Source: Lunularia cruciata
Taxonomy: Eukaryota > Streptophyta > Marchantiopsida > Lunulariales > Lunulariaceae
NCBI GenBank assembly: GCA_948567375.1
Contig: OX419761.1
Span: 39,744,501-39,808,500, forward strand
Reading direction: 5' to 3'
Length of the DNA stretch: 64,000 bases
In this document: one piece after another, positions 46,826 through 58,505 of the stretch
How the letters are laid out: each line of letters begins with the position of its first letter
Position numbering within the stretch: position 1 is the stretch's first letter
Notes under the pieces: generated by a model
What the model saw: only the letters and a program-made list of their open reading frames with translations
Told to the model about the DNA's origin: nothing
Database searches by the model: none
Position numbers and translations under genes: made by a program

Positions 46826-48280
46826 ACATGTCAATTACTAGCGTATGGCGTTGAAGTCAAGAAAGGTGTACTGATGCAAGATGGAATCCGGGTTTCTAGC
46901 AACGAAGTGAACAATGTTGTACCAGTGAAAACCAAGTCCCCACAAAACAGCCTGATACCAATTCACATGGAAATATAAACCAAGTTTCTAATCAAAGCGA
47001 TTGAGTGCAGCCATAAGCTAGACTGCATCACAAAATCGAATGATTCGGAGACTCGAGTAAAGATTGAATTTGGGAGCTGTTTGCACATAGAGGATTACAG
47101 GATTAATGTTGGATGCTTGATTGTAATTACTGTAAATATGGCAGACAGATATTTGTGAGTTGAATGAGGATCTGAAGGCCACTTTGAGATTCCTGCACCG
47201 CAGTTACCGCTAGTGCACGCTTACTTTCGACTCGTAAGAGTAAATCGATCTCCATGAACTGTGTTGTTCAGCAGTCCTACACGCACCTGCTCTGACATAA
47301 CTATCGCGAAAATATCTGAAGAAGTCATATCTAATGCCAAAAGTTCCTTTTCGGCTCGCATTTCATGTTGCGGGCCACAGAAGGACCCAATTTGGAAATC
47401 AGGCGACGTTCAATAAGCGCATGGCTCATTAGTCAATGACAACACTAATTTTGATTTGACTGTGCATATGGTGTTGTATATGTAACAGTGTACAGTCAAA
47501 CCAAATGTCCCTTATCTTCCCTATTGACGTATCTACCATCTTCGATCCTGTGCGCTACGGTACAGAGTGCCACTGTCCTCAATAGTTCTGCTCAAAAGTC
47601 AGATCGGGAACCGCAAAATACTGGAAATCAAGGTGTGTTCCATCGTTTTAGGTGGAGACAGTAGAGGGGAATACTGCTCAAAAGCTTGACTGGCTAATCG
47701 ATACCAATAGGAGCTTAGATCATATGGGCAGATCTTCCTGACTTTATGGTCAAGCTTAGTTGCGTTTAGTACTGGAGATCATGCTACAGCCCACTGATAA
47801 TCGGAGGTCTCCCGAGTCTGCTCATTTTTGCGTTTGCGTTTTTACTTCCTCTCTAATTCATGCTTTAACTGTATAGAAACCAGGTTAAAGAGTAGCGATG
47901 GATTGAGCTCTCACACATGATTACAGGAGAAATACACTTAATAATATACTTATATATTGATGGCCAAACCTCGGCGCATGCAAAAATCACAACCTTCCTT
48001 AGCTCCTTTACATCTCAGTGAAAGGCTCTAAGTTAGCGTATCGTACACTCTAACATTCACCTTTCGAGCTTACCTTGCAAAAGAGCAGGTAGCGAGCTTG
48101 TAGTGTCCTCACTACAACAGCTAATCCAGTTGAACCTCGTCACATATGAGCAATCTAAAGCCATGTGCAATGAAACCCCACAACAAGAGCTCGATCAAGC
48201 TGTTGCGAGGTTGGACACAGAGACTATCCTTTCTATACGGCGCAAAATTGTAGGGCACAGAAACCTGCGAACTCACATTT
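46826..48280. other. Intergenic DNA downstream of the first SMP gene
   Basis: No gene is recognised. The right part probably holds the 3' UTR of the gene ending at 48,281. Confidence 0.5.
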
Positions 48281-49402
48281 CTACTTCCTATTTATATTGC
48301 GGTTGTTGTTGATAAATCCAGCATTCTGATTGTATGTTGCTGCTGACTGCATTGTTGAAGCTACCCCTCCTTTTTCAACTTGACCAGCGTTGTTGCGAGC
48401 CTCTGCAGCGTGTACTCTATTGGCATCTCTCGGAGTCACTATCTTGTCTGCAGGCAGGTGAGCGCTTACATCCTGCACAGAGATGTTGACACGACAAAGA
48501 ATAAGCCAGCATCCATTCCTTCCTTGTTTGAGAGCCTAAGAAACATGCGCAGAGCCAGAGCGTCTCTTACTGGGTACGAGCAACTTTTTTCTTCAAACCC
48601 ACGTGATGGCAGAAAGTGGAACGTTGAACGATAAGGATCTTTCTAGTTTGAAATTACGGATACTCACGGCGAGCACATCAGCAAGTGGGACATTTGTCTT
48701 GTCTGAAGATGGATTGTTTCTCAGTTGGTCCACAGCAGACATGGCCTTAGCTGCCGGTCCTCCCTTGACTCCGGTCGGAATGCCCGTTGCTCTTGCTTCT
48801 GCGGACTGGATTGCTCTGGCATCGGAAATAGTTACAGGCTTGTCACCGATGTTCTCAGCGACTGTCTCCAGTGCCTAGGTGTTCAAAAGGCACAAATGTC
48901 GTGAGGGCTGGTGTCGTTCCTGTGCATGGTAGTGCAGATTTGACCCAAGGAATGATCCTGCTTTGTATATTGAGTCAACCAGTAATTGTGCCTAAATCCA
49001 TTTCCTTAAACGAATTCGAATGAGGCTGTACATGGATTCTAACCCGAGGTGAGAATGTGTGATTGAAATTTGAACAAACATCAGATTTGACGTGAGCACG
49101 CAAAGCAGTAGTATGTAAAATTAGCACTGAGCCTAATGTGGATTTCTACAATCATGGTTGATAAGGAAACGTTCACTTACCTTCGCAATGGTGATAGGAG
49201 CTCGCGAATTGTTCGTCTTGTCCTCTTGGGTATTCCCAGTGTTGCCAGGGTTAGGTGAAGCGTTTGGTGCTCCAGTTTCAGCCGGCTGATCTTCAAGGGG
49301 TTGATGAGTGACAACAACGGTCGGATTGGTGTCGTTGGTAATAATTGTCACCGTGTCGTGAGAAGATTCGGAAGAAAGGCGCTGTGCTTGCACGGAACTC
49401 AT
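48281..49402 (-). CDS. Seed maturation protein (SMP-domain LEA, D-34 type), gene 1
   Basis: Three exons are joined with GT-AG introns in phase 0: 49,402-49,181 (donor GTAAGTG), 48,874-48,668 (acceptor CCTAG, donor GTGAGTA) and 48,472-48,281 (acceptor GTGCAG, stop TAG). The spliced product is 206 residues. A hydrophilic N-terminus (about residues 1-68) is followed by two SMP repeats: one centred on ENIGDKPVTISDARAIQSAE and one on LPADKIVTPRDANRVHAAEA with GGVASTMQSAATYNQN. SMP proteins are late-embryogenesis-abundant, mostly disordered proteins that build up in drying seeds, spores or vegetative tissue; no enzymatic role is known. The ATG is supported by matching N-termini in genes 2 and 3. 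An RY motif and an ABRE lie about 650 bp upstream. Confidence 0.9.
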
Positions 49403-50032
49403 GGTGACAATGTCGAAAACTCAAACGGTCTCCTGCAATAACAACAAGAAGCTCTTTTGAGTTGAAATTGTCCCTGTTATAAGATGCACAGGACAGGAAA
49501 TTGATATCAAACATCACTGGTAAGATCTTGCACTTGATACTGATTATCAGGTGTTGAGGACTAATCTGCAGCCAGTTAAATCTGCACCGCAAATTTTGCA
49601 GATTGCAACATTGGAAATCTGAGGTTGGGCAATAGGTTAGCCCGCTGCATTCACGGAGCAATGCAGAGAGTAAACCAGCAGCAGATCCGCACAGAACAGA
49701 AGATTTAGTTGCTCTCAACACTGCAAATGCATTGACAGCTTCTGCTCGCAATCGACTCAACAACCTAAATGGAGATAACAAAGACTCAAAATCAGTAAGT
49801 AGCAAGACTCAAAGCTCCTGCACGAAGCATGAAATCCACAGCACCTTGTTGTTTCCCTGAAGCTGAATACGAAGTGTACACGGAAATTGCGACAGAAAGT
49901 GAATTTGCAACAAATTAGCTTGTTCGTGTGGCTGAATCGGTTTGAGGTTGAGGGGAATTTAACCCCTTCAGACGATGGCGATCTTTGTCCGAAGAGTCCA
50001 GAACAGATTCATCACTCCAGGACGTGCAATGC

Positions 50033-50067
50033 CATGCAGGGAAGACCTTGCCACACACAACACGTGG
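50033..50067 (-). promoter_or_regulatory. RY motif plus ABRE/G-box upstream of SMP gene 1
   Basis: CATGCA (50,033-50,038) and ACACGTGG (50,060-50,067) lie with starts 27 bp apart, about 630-660 bp upstream of the ATG. The same pair with the same spacing occurs upstream of gene 3. RY motifs bind B3 factors (ABI3/FUS3/LEC2) and ACGT cores bind ABA-response bZIPs; that these sites work here is inference. Confidence 0.6.
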
Positions 50068-50069
50068 TT

Positions 50070-52757
50070 TTCGGAGGCACTGGAATTGCGACATGCTGCG
50101 AAATATTTTGTAATTTTCTGAAACACGGGGTTTTAGCGTGTGATCACGGACGAGATTGTCTCTAGCTAGATTGCACGATGCCATGTTCGAACTCAGAATT
50201 AATGCCCTTTCAAGAGAGTTAACGTTGCAATAACTCTGTGGATCTAGCTTTGCGTAACCCAAGAAACGAAATCGATCCCTGTAATCCAAGCTCTCAAGTT
50301 TTAGTCATCGCAGATGATAAATTTCGGGGTCTCTAGAAATTGCCTAGGAGATCTTGAGATTCATCTGATGAGTGAACACATGATTCCGTCGTATTGTGTC
50401 ATCTGCCTGTAACCAAGGATGAGGCACCCGTTTGTCAATCAATTACAAACTGAGCAGTATATGTCTTGGCTACGTTTATAAGTTTGCTGGATTTGGTTGG
50501 AGAGGAAGCTTTAGGAATTTACATTGCAACGTATGAGTTCTCTTGTGTACCTGGCCGTTTCCCATTCGTTTCCGATGATCACCATCTTCATAAAAATGAA
50601 GAATTCATCACCATTGGTGGTAGCCTTGAAATTGCCGAAGCTTTTCGCGATTCGCATCGATTGTAACAAGAAGGTGCAATACCGTGGTGTCGGTGCATCC
50701 GTCCGCTTGCGCAATAAAAGCTTTCGTGAAATTGTTACTGGCCAAGTGGAAGGTCTTTACAAGGAAAGCAATGTGGCGAGAGGTCGATGTGCGCGAAGCT
50801 ATGATCTTGATAAGAACCATGGGAGGAGAATATCTGTAAAACAACGTAGTGAATTGATTTATTGAATTGACAGTGTCATGAGAAAGTGGGTTAAGTTAAC
50901 TCTATCTTCAAACTCAGGTGAGTTTACGCTCATATCTATTTAGTGATCATATGTCTCGTCTCTCACACATTTTTTAACATGACTTGCGAATGAATGTATG
51001 TTCCGTCTCATGTTTTTATAATAGATATTCTGGCTTAGCTCATGATTTTCTATTGACCGTATGTTTCGTTTCAATCTTTCTAGACATGTTATTCTCCTAT
51101 AAATATAGAGTTCGTGTTATTCTCTTAACATATGTTGACTTAAATAATCATCATTTATTTTGTTTCAAGTTATTCCGTAAACATGTTAGTCTTTTATCTC
51201 TTGTGTTTCATCCATGTTAGGTTTAATGGGCACTTTTTCAGCCGTCTTGTTACCCTACGCGGTTCGCTTGTTTTTCTTTAATTACGCAATTCAAATCATG
51301 TTTTCTTTTATTATCGAAATCACATCCTTGTAGGGCTTGCCGGGGCCTTTTCATTCATCATTCTCGTTGCCGCACGGGCGGCTCACCTTTCTTTCGTATA
51401 TGAAAACTTCTTATCTGGTTATAACATAGATGCGCATCTTGCTTTTCCTGTTTCTCTAAAGATCTATTGTCTACATGCCAATGTACATCTTGCTTTTACT
51501 CTGTTCTCTTATCTATCTATTGTCCAAACGGGCCCCATAGATCTTGATCTATTTCAATCTATTGTCCAAACGGCCCTATATAGGCTCTATATAGGGCCTA
51601 TAAATATCTATTTCTATCAATAGTTCAAACGGGTATTATATATATTAATTTATACATGGAAATTTTTTAATTAATTTTTAATAATTAAATTAGTATTTTT
51701 TAATTTAATGAGTTTATAACCTATTTAATATGATTTATTTAATTTTTCATTTTAAACTATAAAATAAACATTTACTAACAAATGATAATTTATTTTCACA
51801 AATTTTCAATATTTTGGTCGCAATGGTTATAACATTGTCGCGCGCCAATAGTACTGCTGATGACTGTGAATCCAAAATGAAACACGTGTTGACAGCCAAG
51901 TACCTGCACAGACCCGGCTTGCCACATCATATCGTACGAAACGTAACGCATTGTGACATTTCTTCTTCACACGATAGGTGGGCGAGCTGGTAGGCTTAGA
52001 GGAGCATTTAGCCCCCACAGATCCATCTGCACGAAGGCAACTTTCCAGCGTTGTGTCACCAAGCATGAGCGCTAAGAGCATTTTCCCGGCTTTTTACTGG
52101 GAGCATGATACGCAAACAAGTGAACATCGACGCGTAGTACTCACTATCATCTGCGCGTTCTCTTCGGACTATATTCTACAATCCTTCCTAGATTCCAGAA
52201 CTAGATTCCACTGCCACGAGTTACCAGCAGTCGAGTTCTGGAATAGGACCAAATTATGCTAGTAGCATTTCAGTTCGTCGAAGGAGTGGCGCACTCTCAT
52301 AGTTGCCCAGAATTCGGTGCAATGTTTTGATTGATGTTTTGCAATGTTTCGGGTAAACTTTCACACTAAAACGTTTTTATTTCATCGGGTATCGCAATTG
52401 GCAACAGAAACATTTTAATGTTGTTTTGTACTCCTGAGCCCTAAGCATTCTCAGAGGTCAATATCCCCTATACAATCACCTCCGATTTCCAAGCCCAAAA
52501 GTTAAAAGAGCAGATACCCCGCAATATCCTGATTCTTTGGCCATCTCTACCGTAAAGTTCGTCACCAACCAGATAGACTTCTTAGCTCTTTTGCATTTGA
52601 GCGGGAGGCCTAAAGTTCGACGAATTTCTCGAACGTACACCTCAGAAGGCATAATGATGATGACTACCGTAAACATTCACGTTTAGAACTTACTCCGCAA
52701 ATGAACACTATGACTTCAAAGTCCGTCAGACATTAAGCACTGCCAACCAATCTTGAT
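50070..52757. other. Intergenic DNA between SMP genes 1 and 2, partly very AT-rich
   Basis: No gene is recognised. The stretch at about 51,640-51,830 is nearly pure A/T. A perfect 12-bp inverted repeat (GGCCCTATATAG, 3-bp loop) lies at 51,572-51,598. Confidence 0.5.
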
Positions 52758-52782
52758 CCAGTCTAACGGACAGTTAGACTGG
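52758..52782. repeat. Perfect 10-bp stem hairpin 3' of SMP gene 2
   Basis: The arms CCAGTCTAAC and GTTAGACTGG flank a 5-bp loop about 80 bp beyond the stop codon, possibly within the 3' UTR. Confidence 0.6.
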
Positions 52783-52860
52783 ACAATAGTATCCAGCTTC
52801 ATCTTCCGCGTCGAAAACAGTAGTGCCCCGGTGAGCATTACCTTCGAGTCTACCTCGAGT

Positions 52861-53973
52861 CTACCTCGGTGCATTAGGATCGCTCACAAAACCAGCATTC
52901 ACATTGTATGCTGCTGCCGCATTCATTGTTGAAGCTACTCCACCTTTCACAACTTGACCAGCGTTGTTACGCGTCTCTGCTGAGTGGACTGCCCTGGCAT
53001 ATTTCGGATCTACGGGCTTGTCATTAGGCAGCCGGGCCCTTGCATTCTGCACATGCCAGCGATATCATTTCACATTCTATTAGATGCAAAGCCAATTGTT
53101 GATGTTTACTCTTTAAGTATTGGTAATAGCACCTATCCGGATGGATTCTACCAATGTGCTAAGCCTCTTGCTTGAGTCATTGCTTGAAATAAGGACTTAC
53201 TGCAAGCACATCAGACAGCGTCCCGTGATCAACAGCACGTTGAGCATATGCTGCAGGTCCTCCTTTCACTCCACTCGGAACGCCAGTAACCCTCGCCTCT
53301 GCTGCCTGTATTGCCCTTGCATCACCTACTGTCACCTCCTTATCTCCAACTGTTCCGGCCACACTTTCCAGAGCCTACAGTAAATTTCACATCACACAAA
53401 GCACAAGTTGTTGGAGAACAAGTATCAAAGCTCTTCTCAAACTGCAGATTTATGGAATGTCTCCATGCGATGTTATAACAGGGAATGAAATAACTTTATC
53501 AAGCAACATGTATTTCGGGATTGACAAGGAACACCCACTTCGCCAACGCTGATAGGACCCGGTGGAAGATCCGTTCCTTCATCCAGCTTATCCACAACGG
53601 CTCCAGTATTGGATTCTGAAGTCGGATGGGTTCCAGTTTTGGGTGATGGAGTCGGCTGGTCTGTTCCTTCATCCAGCTTATCAAAAACGATGCCAATATT
53701 GGATTCTGAAGTCGGGTGGGTTCCAGTTTTTGGTGATGGAGTCGGGCGGTCTGATCCTTCATCCAGCTTATCAGAAACGATTCCAGTATTGGATACTGAA
53801 GTCGGATTCGGTACATCCTGGGTTTCCCCTACAATTCCAGTGTTAGGCACTGAAGTCGGAACGGTTCCAGTTTTGGGTGATGGAGTCGGTTGGTCTGTGA
53901 TTGTTGGACCAACAATCATCACTGTGTCTTGAGTTGCATCAAGAGAAGGACGCCGTTCCTGCAGAGTACTCAT
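52861..53973 (-). CDS. Seed maturation protein (SMP-domain LEA, D-34 type), gene 2, with repeat-expanded N-terminus
   Basis: Exons: 53,973-53,539, 53,374-53,201 (acceptor CTGTAG, donor GTAAGTC) and 53,046-52,861 (acceptor GTGCAG, stop TAG). The spliced product is 264 residues. The first donor is GTGGGT after GAA, weaker than those of genes 1 and 3 but at the same position and phase. The start ATG at 53,973 is chosen because MSTLQERR...TQDTVMIV matches the N-termini of the sister genes; an upstream in-frame ATG exists. Residues about 68-135 are a tandem 30-residue repeat (DKLDEG..., PTPSPKTG, HPTSESN). The SMP repeats follow: GDKEVTVGDARAIQAAEAR with GVKGGPAAYAQRA, then LPNDKPVDPKYARAVHSAET with GGVASTMNAAAAYNVN. 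Confidence 0.88.
53569..53772 (-). repeat. 90-bp coding tandem repeat in SMP gene 2 exon 1
   Basis: Two full 90-bp units and a partial third encode DKLDEG(S/T)D, PTPSPKTG and HPTSESN. A related half-unit lies just upstream in the gene (to about 53,898). The reading frame is kept because the unit is 30 codons. Confidence 0.85.
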
Positions 53974-54782
53974 GTTTCTGAACTTTACCAGATACCGCCG
54001 CCTTTTAACTGCGAAGACGAGGAGCGCAATTCCTTCCATGGGCATCAAAATAACGGACAGGACACGGCATCACCATCAGATAAGCGGACAACCTATTAAG
54101 TGTTCGGATACAAGGAACCATTTCCAGAAAGAAAAGATTTCAACACTTGCAAAGTGCTCTGTTTTGTGCAAAAGATCTCATTGGCGCTCCCAATGGTGTT
54201 GTGCATGACTCATCTCGTGATTCAAAACCGCATGCAAAGACGATCTAGTTTTCAAAATAAATCAGAACTAATAAAATTAGTCGTATTGAGGATGACGAGT
54301 TCCAAGCGGATCAGCGACTCGCATTTGAGATGGCACTACAGGTCTTCGACCGAAGAAAGACATTACCTTAGCTTGTACTCTCCACGAGGTGTAGAAGTGT
54401 AAGAAAGTAAGAGCAGTTTCAGAGTTTCAGAGATCAGGATCACCAAAGAAGCTTGTCCTGAATGTTCACAATTTGGTGCGAATGGAACGCGAAATCCTGC
54501 ATCATATCATGGGAAGAGTCCGCTTCAGATAACACTTGTCTCCTGCCTGAAGGAATCTCCTCCCAGATGTGGAGTATCATGCAGAGAGGACATTTTGCTG
54601 TCAGACACGTTGTCCTATACAGTTCGCGGACTGAAAATTTGCCTGTCATCAAACTTGAGCTGCCCAAGTGGAGAGAAGTACTGTACCTGCAGAATTTGAG
54701 ACTTATAAGAACATGATGGAAGTTAATAGCTCCAACAACTCTCCAGCAAAATCTCCTATGAAATTGAATTGTATCATACTCT

Positions 54783-54795
54783 GCACGTGTGCATG
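54783..54795 (-). promoter_or_regulatory. Overlapping ABRE and RY motif upstream of SMP gene 2
   Basis: GCACGTGTGCATG joins an ACGTG core to TGCATG (an RY motif on the gene strand's complement), about 810 bp upstream of the ATG. Its placement differs from genes 1 and 3, so support is weaker. Confidence 0.4.
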
Positions 54796-54838
54796 TCATG
54801 ACATGGACTGCGCAAATAACACGTAGAAAGGCACCTAT

Positions 54839-54889
54839 TCTCGCTCGCTGAAACCCCAAACGTGTATTAGTCATAGGGAGCGAGCGAGA
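54839..54889. repeat. Perfect 11-bp inverted repeat
   Basis: The arms TCTCGCTCGCT and AGCGAGCGAGA are separated by 29 bp. No function is assigned. Confidence 0.6.
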
Positions 54890-55400
54890 GTTAATACACA
54901 AGTCCGAATTGAATCTAAACTGTGACTCGGAGATCTGTTCATTTCTCTAGGCCCCTTCTACCTCTAGTTTCGAAGAATCCCGGCATCCCTGAGAGATGAA
55001 CACAGTTAATAATCTTTGGTCTTTCAATATTGCAGCGAGGTTACTGGCAGTTGGCATTAGAGTAGATTCATCATGAATCATGCAGAATAGTCAGGTCATC
55101 TTATGTATCGTACTTATTTAAGATGAATTTAATTTATAATGCATATAAGGTGCGCCTGAGATGTTTTGAGTTCAGCGATCAGAGAAAATTGAGCTCAGGT
55201 ATACAATATCTGCTGATTACTTCAAACATGTGTATCGTCGTCTGAGGAACGGTGGAGAATGTATGTCTAAAGAGACCACTTCACTTGCATAATTCAAGTT
55301 GCATATTTTTAGGTATCTACAAAAGTTTACCACATCCTGCTTGCGTTTCCATGTGCACCAGCTAGACGAACTGTTTAAGATGGAGTAAGGATCACATCAA

Positions 55401-55497
55401 GTTTGGTTCCCTTTCCTTTATGTGTTGTGTATTATTTGTGTTTTACGCCAAAAACCATAAATAATATACACCACATAAGGAAACGGTGTCCAATTTG
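55401..55497. repeat. Imperfect foldback, about 40-bp arms
   Basis: The left arm (to 55,440) contains CCTTTATGTGTTGTGTATTA and the right arm (from 55,454) contains TAATATACACCACATAAGG, its near reverse complement. The loop is short. It is MITE-like in form. Confidence 0.7.
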
Positions 55498-55850
55498 TAA
55501 ATTATATCGTTCTTCAGTCCCTTCTTAGTCTGCCCGATCGTGTATTTCCACATCAAACTCGCATGTGCCCGTGTTTCTGGGGTTCGTCCCCCGAACATGA
55601 AAGCCACTCCGACTGGATCAGTAGCTAAAGCAGGGTTGTCCGAAGTCCGACAAACGGATACTAGTCACGTATACTCAAAAATGTATGCGGTTTCTCTGCT
55701 GAAGATCTTCTGTTCTGCTGTCACGTGTGTTTCTTACCTTGGGGCGGACGAACGAATGGAAGGAAATGCAGGGGATTTTGAGAGTGTAGAGCGTGGACCG
55801 GGTGGACCGGAATTTAATGTCCCGATATTCTCAACATAGAGAATTTTCTT

Positions 55851-56074
55851 CAAATCTAAAGTCAGACACGTGTGGGTAGATTAAGGATAATCCAATTGAA
55901 ATTTGATAAGTTGGGAGGGCAGCTGATGTAGTTGTAGTGTTAGTAGAACGTTCGTAACTGTTCAAATCTAAAGTCAGACACGTGTGGGTAGATTAAGGAT
56001 AATCCAATTGAAATTTGATAAGTTGGGAGGGCAGCTGATGTAGTTGTAGTGTTAGTAGAACGTTCGTAACTGTT
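55851..56074. repeat. Perfect tandem duplication, 112-bp unit, two copies, each with a G-box
   Basis: Bases 55,851-55,962 and 55,963-56,074 appear identical by eye. Each contains ACACGTGT (55,866-55,873 and 55,978-55,985), an ABRE/G-box palindrome. The array lies between SMP genes 2 and 3, about 1.9 kb upstream of gene 2. Confidence 0.9.
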
Positions 56075-57031
56075 GATTGCAGATGTAGAAGATATAGACA
56101 CATTGAGTAGAGCCGAAGAGATACTCAGCAATCGATTGAGACAATTGAAGTAGAGATTCGCAATTAGTGAACACTGAAATGCTCGTACTTCGTGCCCTGA
56201 CAGACGTAGAGATGCATTTAGCAGAGCTGAAGAAAACTCAAAATAGTTTTAATACAAAACCAGATTCCATGGAGATGTCAGTTAGAAATTAGTGTGAATA
56301 TCTAAAATAGTCCTCTTGTAAATAAATGAATGGACTTCCTCCGGACCTTAACACTCGAACAAATTAAGACCATTATTCAAAGCTGCCTTGCATTGCATCG
56401 CAAATTTCTTTACTTATATACCAATTAGTAAGAAAATACTTCCATAAACTGTGTCCCGAGCACTTAGTTCTTTTGCATCTCAGTTCGTGAGTATTGTGGA
56501 TTCAACGCAAAACGATCAAATTAGACTGCAAAAAGAATTAACAGGCTGTCTTACATCAGAAATTTCTTTATATTCTTTTACCAATTAGTAAGAAAGCACT
56601 TCTACAAACTGCGTCCTTGGCTCGTTTGCATCTCAGTTCATGAATACTGTGCATTCTACTCACACGATCAAAATTAGATTGCAAAGAGCAGGTTCAGGTA
56701 GTCCACAATGTCATGTCTCGTCTAGCTAGTACATCCGTCAATCTTCAATATAAACGGTTTTTAGCTCACCTTGGTCTCATAGTCGCAGACCCAAAGTTCG
56801 CCGGTTATTACTAACAACAATATTGCAAATATCCAGAACTTTCAACTTGCGACATCACTCTCCACAAAATAGCAGGCCATCACTAGTGTCCTCATCCCAT
56901 TTCAAAGTTTCTCGAAACTGAAAACCATCAACCGATATCGGATCACCATGCTTATAACTTGGTCAGTCTATGATGAGCTTGGATCAAATTTTGGTTCAAT
57001 CTCCCCAGAACTGTAGATGCTTGGCAGGTTT
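56075..57031. other. Intergenic DNA downstream of SMP gene 3
   Basis: No gene is seen. Two diverged copies of a roughly 180-bp segment (containing ACCAATTAGTAAGAAA and TGCATCTCAGTTC, near 56,420-56,490 and 56,580-56,640) suggest a local duplication. Confidence 0.5.
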
Positions 57032-57854
57032 TCACTTCCTCCAGGTATTAGGATCCTCCACGAAACCCGCGTTGAAATTGTAAGCTGCTGCGGCTTGCAT
57101 CGCTGAAGCTACTCCACCACTCTGAACTCGACCATCGTTGTTGCGAGTCTCTGCTGATTGAACTCCAGAGGCATCTCTCGGAGTTACAATCTTATCACGA
57201 GGCAGCTGAGAGCTTGCATCTTGCTCAGCAATGTCATCCGACACCTTACTCTGTGCATGCAAATTTTGAAAGTTAATCTGAGGTGGAATTGTGTGGGCAA
57301 TACTCAATCTTGCGAACACATTATTCTTACTCTAGTGGTCAGTGTAGCTTGAAACTTACTCCAAGCACTTCTGCAACAGGCACATTTATCTGATTGTCCA
57401 CAGCGGACAGAGCCTGTGCTGCAGGTCCTCCTTTCACTCCAGGCGGGACGCCTGTAGCTCTAGCTTCCGCTGACTGGATTGCACTAGCATCAGCTCTCGT
57501 GACAGGTTTATCTCCAAGTGTCTCCGCTGCACTTTCCAGAGCCTAACATGTTCACCCCACAGCAGTCGGTGTATAGATCAGGTTTTCGATTAATGTTGCT
57601 TGCAGCTTTCCTTGAACAGCAGATTTAGTACGTGTCCACATGAATTTTTCAAAAACAGGACATTCCTACATATATTGTTGAGCATCAAATCTCATTTGTG
57701 CCTCGCAAAACACACTCACCTCGCCGATGGTGATCGGACCTGGCGTGAGCACATGGGTATCCACAATATTCCCAGTCGGTACGTCAGCTTCATATGTCAA
57801 ATCTGTCGTTCCGTCGGCGGTTTTGATCGTTACTGAGTCTTGCAGTGAAGCCAT
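57032..57854 (-). CDS. Seed maturation protein (SMP-domain LEA, D-34 type), gene 3
   Basis: Exons: 57,854-57,720 (donor GTGAGTG), 57,542-57,360 (acceptor GTTAG, donor GTAAGTT) and 57,250-57,032 (acceptor GCACAG). All junctions are phase 0, as in genes 1 and 2. The spliced product is 178 residues, the shortest of the three because its N-terminal region has no repeats. SMP repeat 1 is GDKPVTRADASAIQSAEARA with GVKGGPAAQALSAV; repeat 2 is LPRDKIVTPRDASGVQSAET with GGVASAMQAAAAYNFN. Exon 3 begins with a short acidic stretch (SKVSDDIAEQD) not seen in the others. Gene order and structure indicate tandem duplication. An RY-ABRE pair lies about 640 bp upstream. Confidence 0.9.
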
Positions 57855-58470
57855 GGCTCCGGGGTTCAGCTACCGCTGTCTCTAGCAATATGAGGAGCCC
57901 ACTGACTTTCACAGAGATTTTACAGACACGACAGGACAGGAATTTGTCGTCAGATTCCGTTCAAACTCTCGTCCGAGTTTTGCAAGGCATAAACTTCTTC
58001 GTATTTGAATTCAAACTGCAATGAACCGAATATAGATGACATTCCTGGGTTCAGGAATATCATCCATGACTGATCTTTATGAGCAATCGACCAAAACCCA
58101 ATAATCACTACCAGCTAGCAACTTTGTCCCGGGACAGGTGGCAGCACTGTTAAAGTAGACTTTCGAGCGTATTACAGGCGAAATCACACCTTGAGCAGAA
58201 TCAGGTCGAAATTAGCTTGTGAACTCCACAAAGTGTGGTAGCGTACACACAATACACGAGAGTTGGATAATTCAGCGAATAATTGAAGATTAGGAACAAT
58301 GAAAAGGTGTATCTGTCTGCAGCTTAACTGAACGCATCAGAAGAGATTTGACTGGGAATGTACATGAGATCGAAACCCTCAATTTGGACCTTTATGCGTT
58401 ACAAAGGTAGACAGTTCTTGTCCGAAGACTCCAGAGAAATCTCAGTCTAATCAGATCGTGGAGTAAGTAC

Positions 58471-58505
58471 CATGCAACCAAACCTTGTCAAGTTCCCACA
58501 CGTGG
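58471..58505 (-). promoter_or_regulatory. RY motif plus ABRE/G-box upstream of SMP gene 3
   Basis: CATGCA (58,471-58,476) and ACACGTGG (58,498-58,505) have starts 27 bp apart, exactly as upstream of gene 1. The flanks also match (TCCGAAGA upstream, ACCTTG between). Confidence 0.6.

Noticed and set aside
49293-49805. 170-codon minus-strand frame overlapping SMP gene 1 exon 1
   Set aside because: It overlaps the SMP exon in another frame, and only the SMP frame matches the sister genes and has consistent splice sites.
51230-51400. Possible extra LINE tail (CCTACGCGGTTCGC, then GGGGCC)
   Set aside because: Only a short word matches the tail end; the near-palindrome and the GTACGG segment are not present in the right order.
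53562-53932. Plus-strand frames over SMP gene 2 exon 1
   Set aside because: These are shadows produced by the 90-bp coding repeats, whose unit length keeps every frame open.
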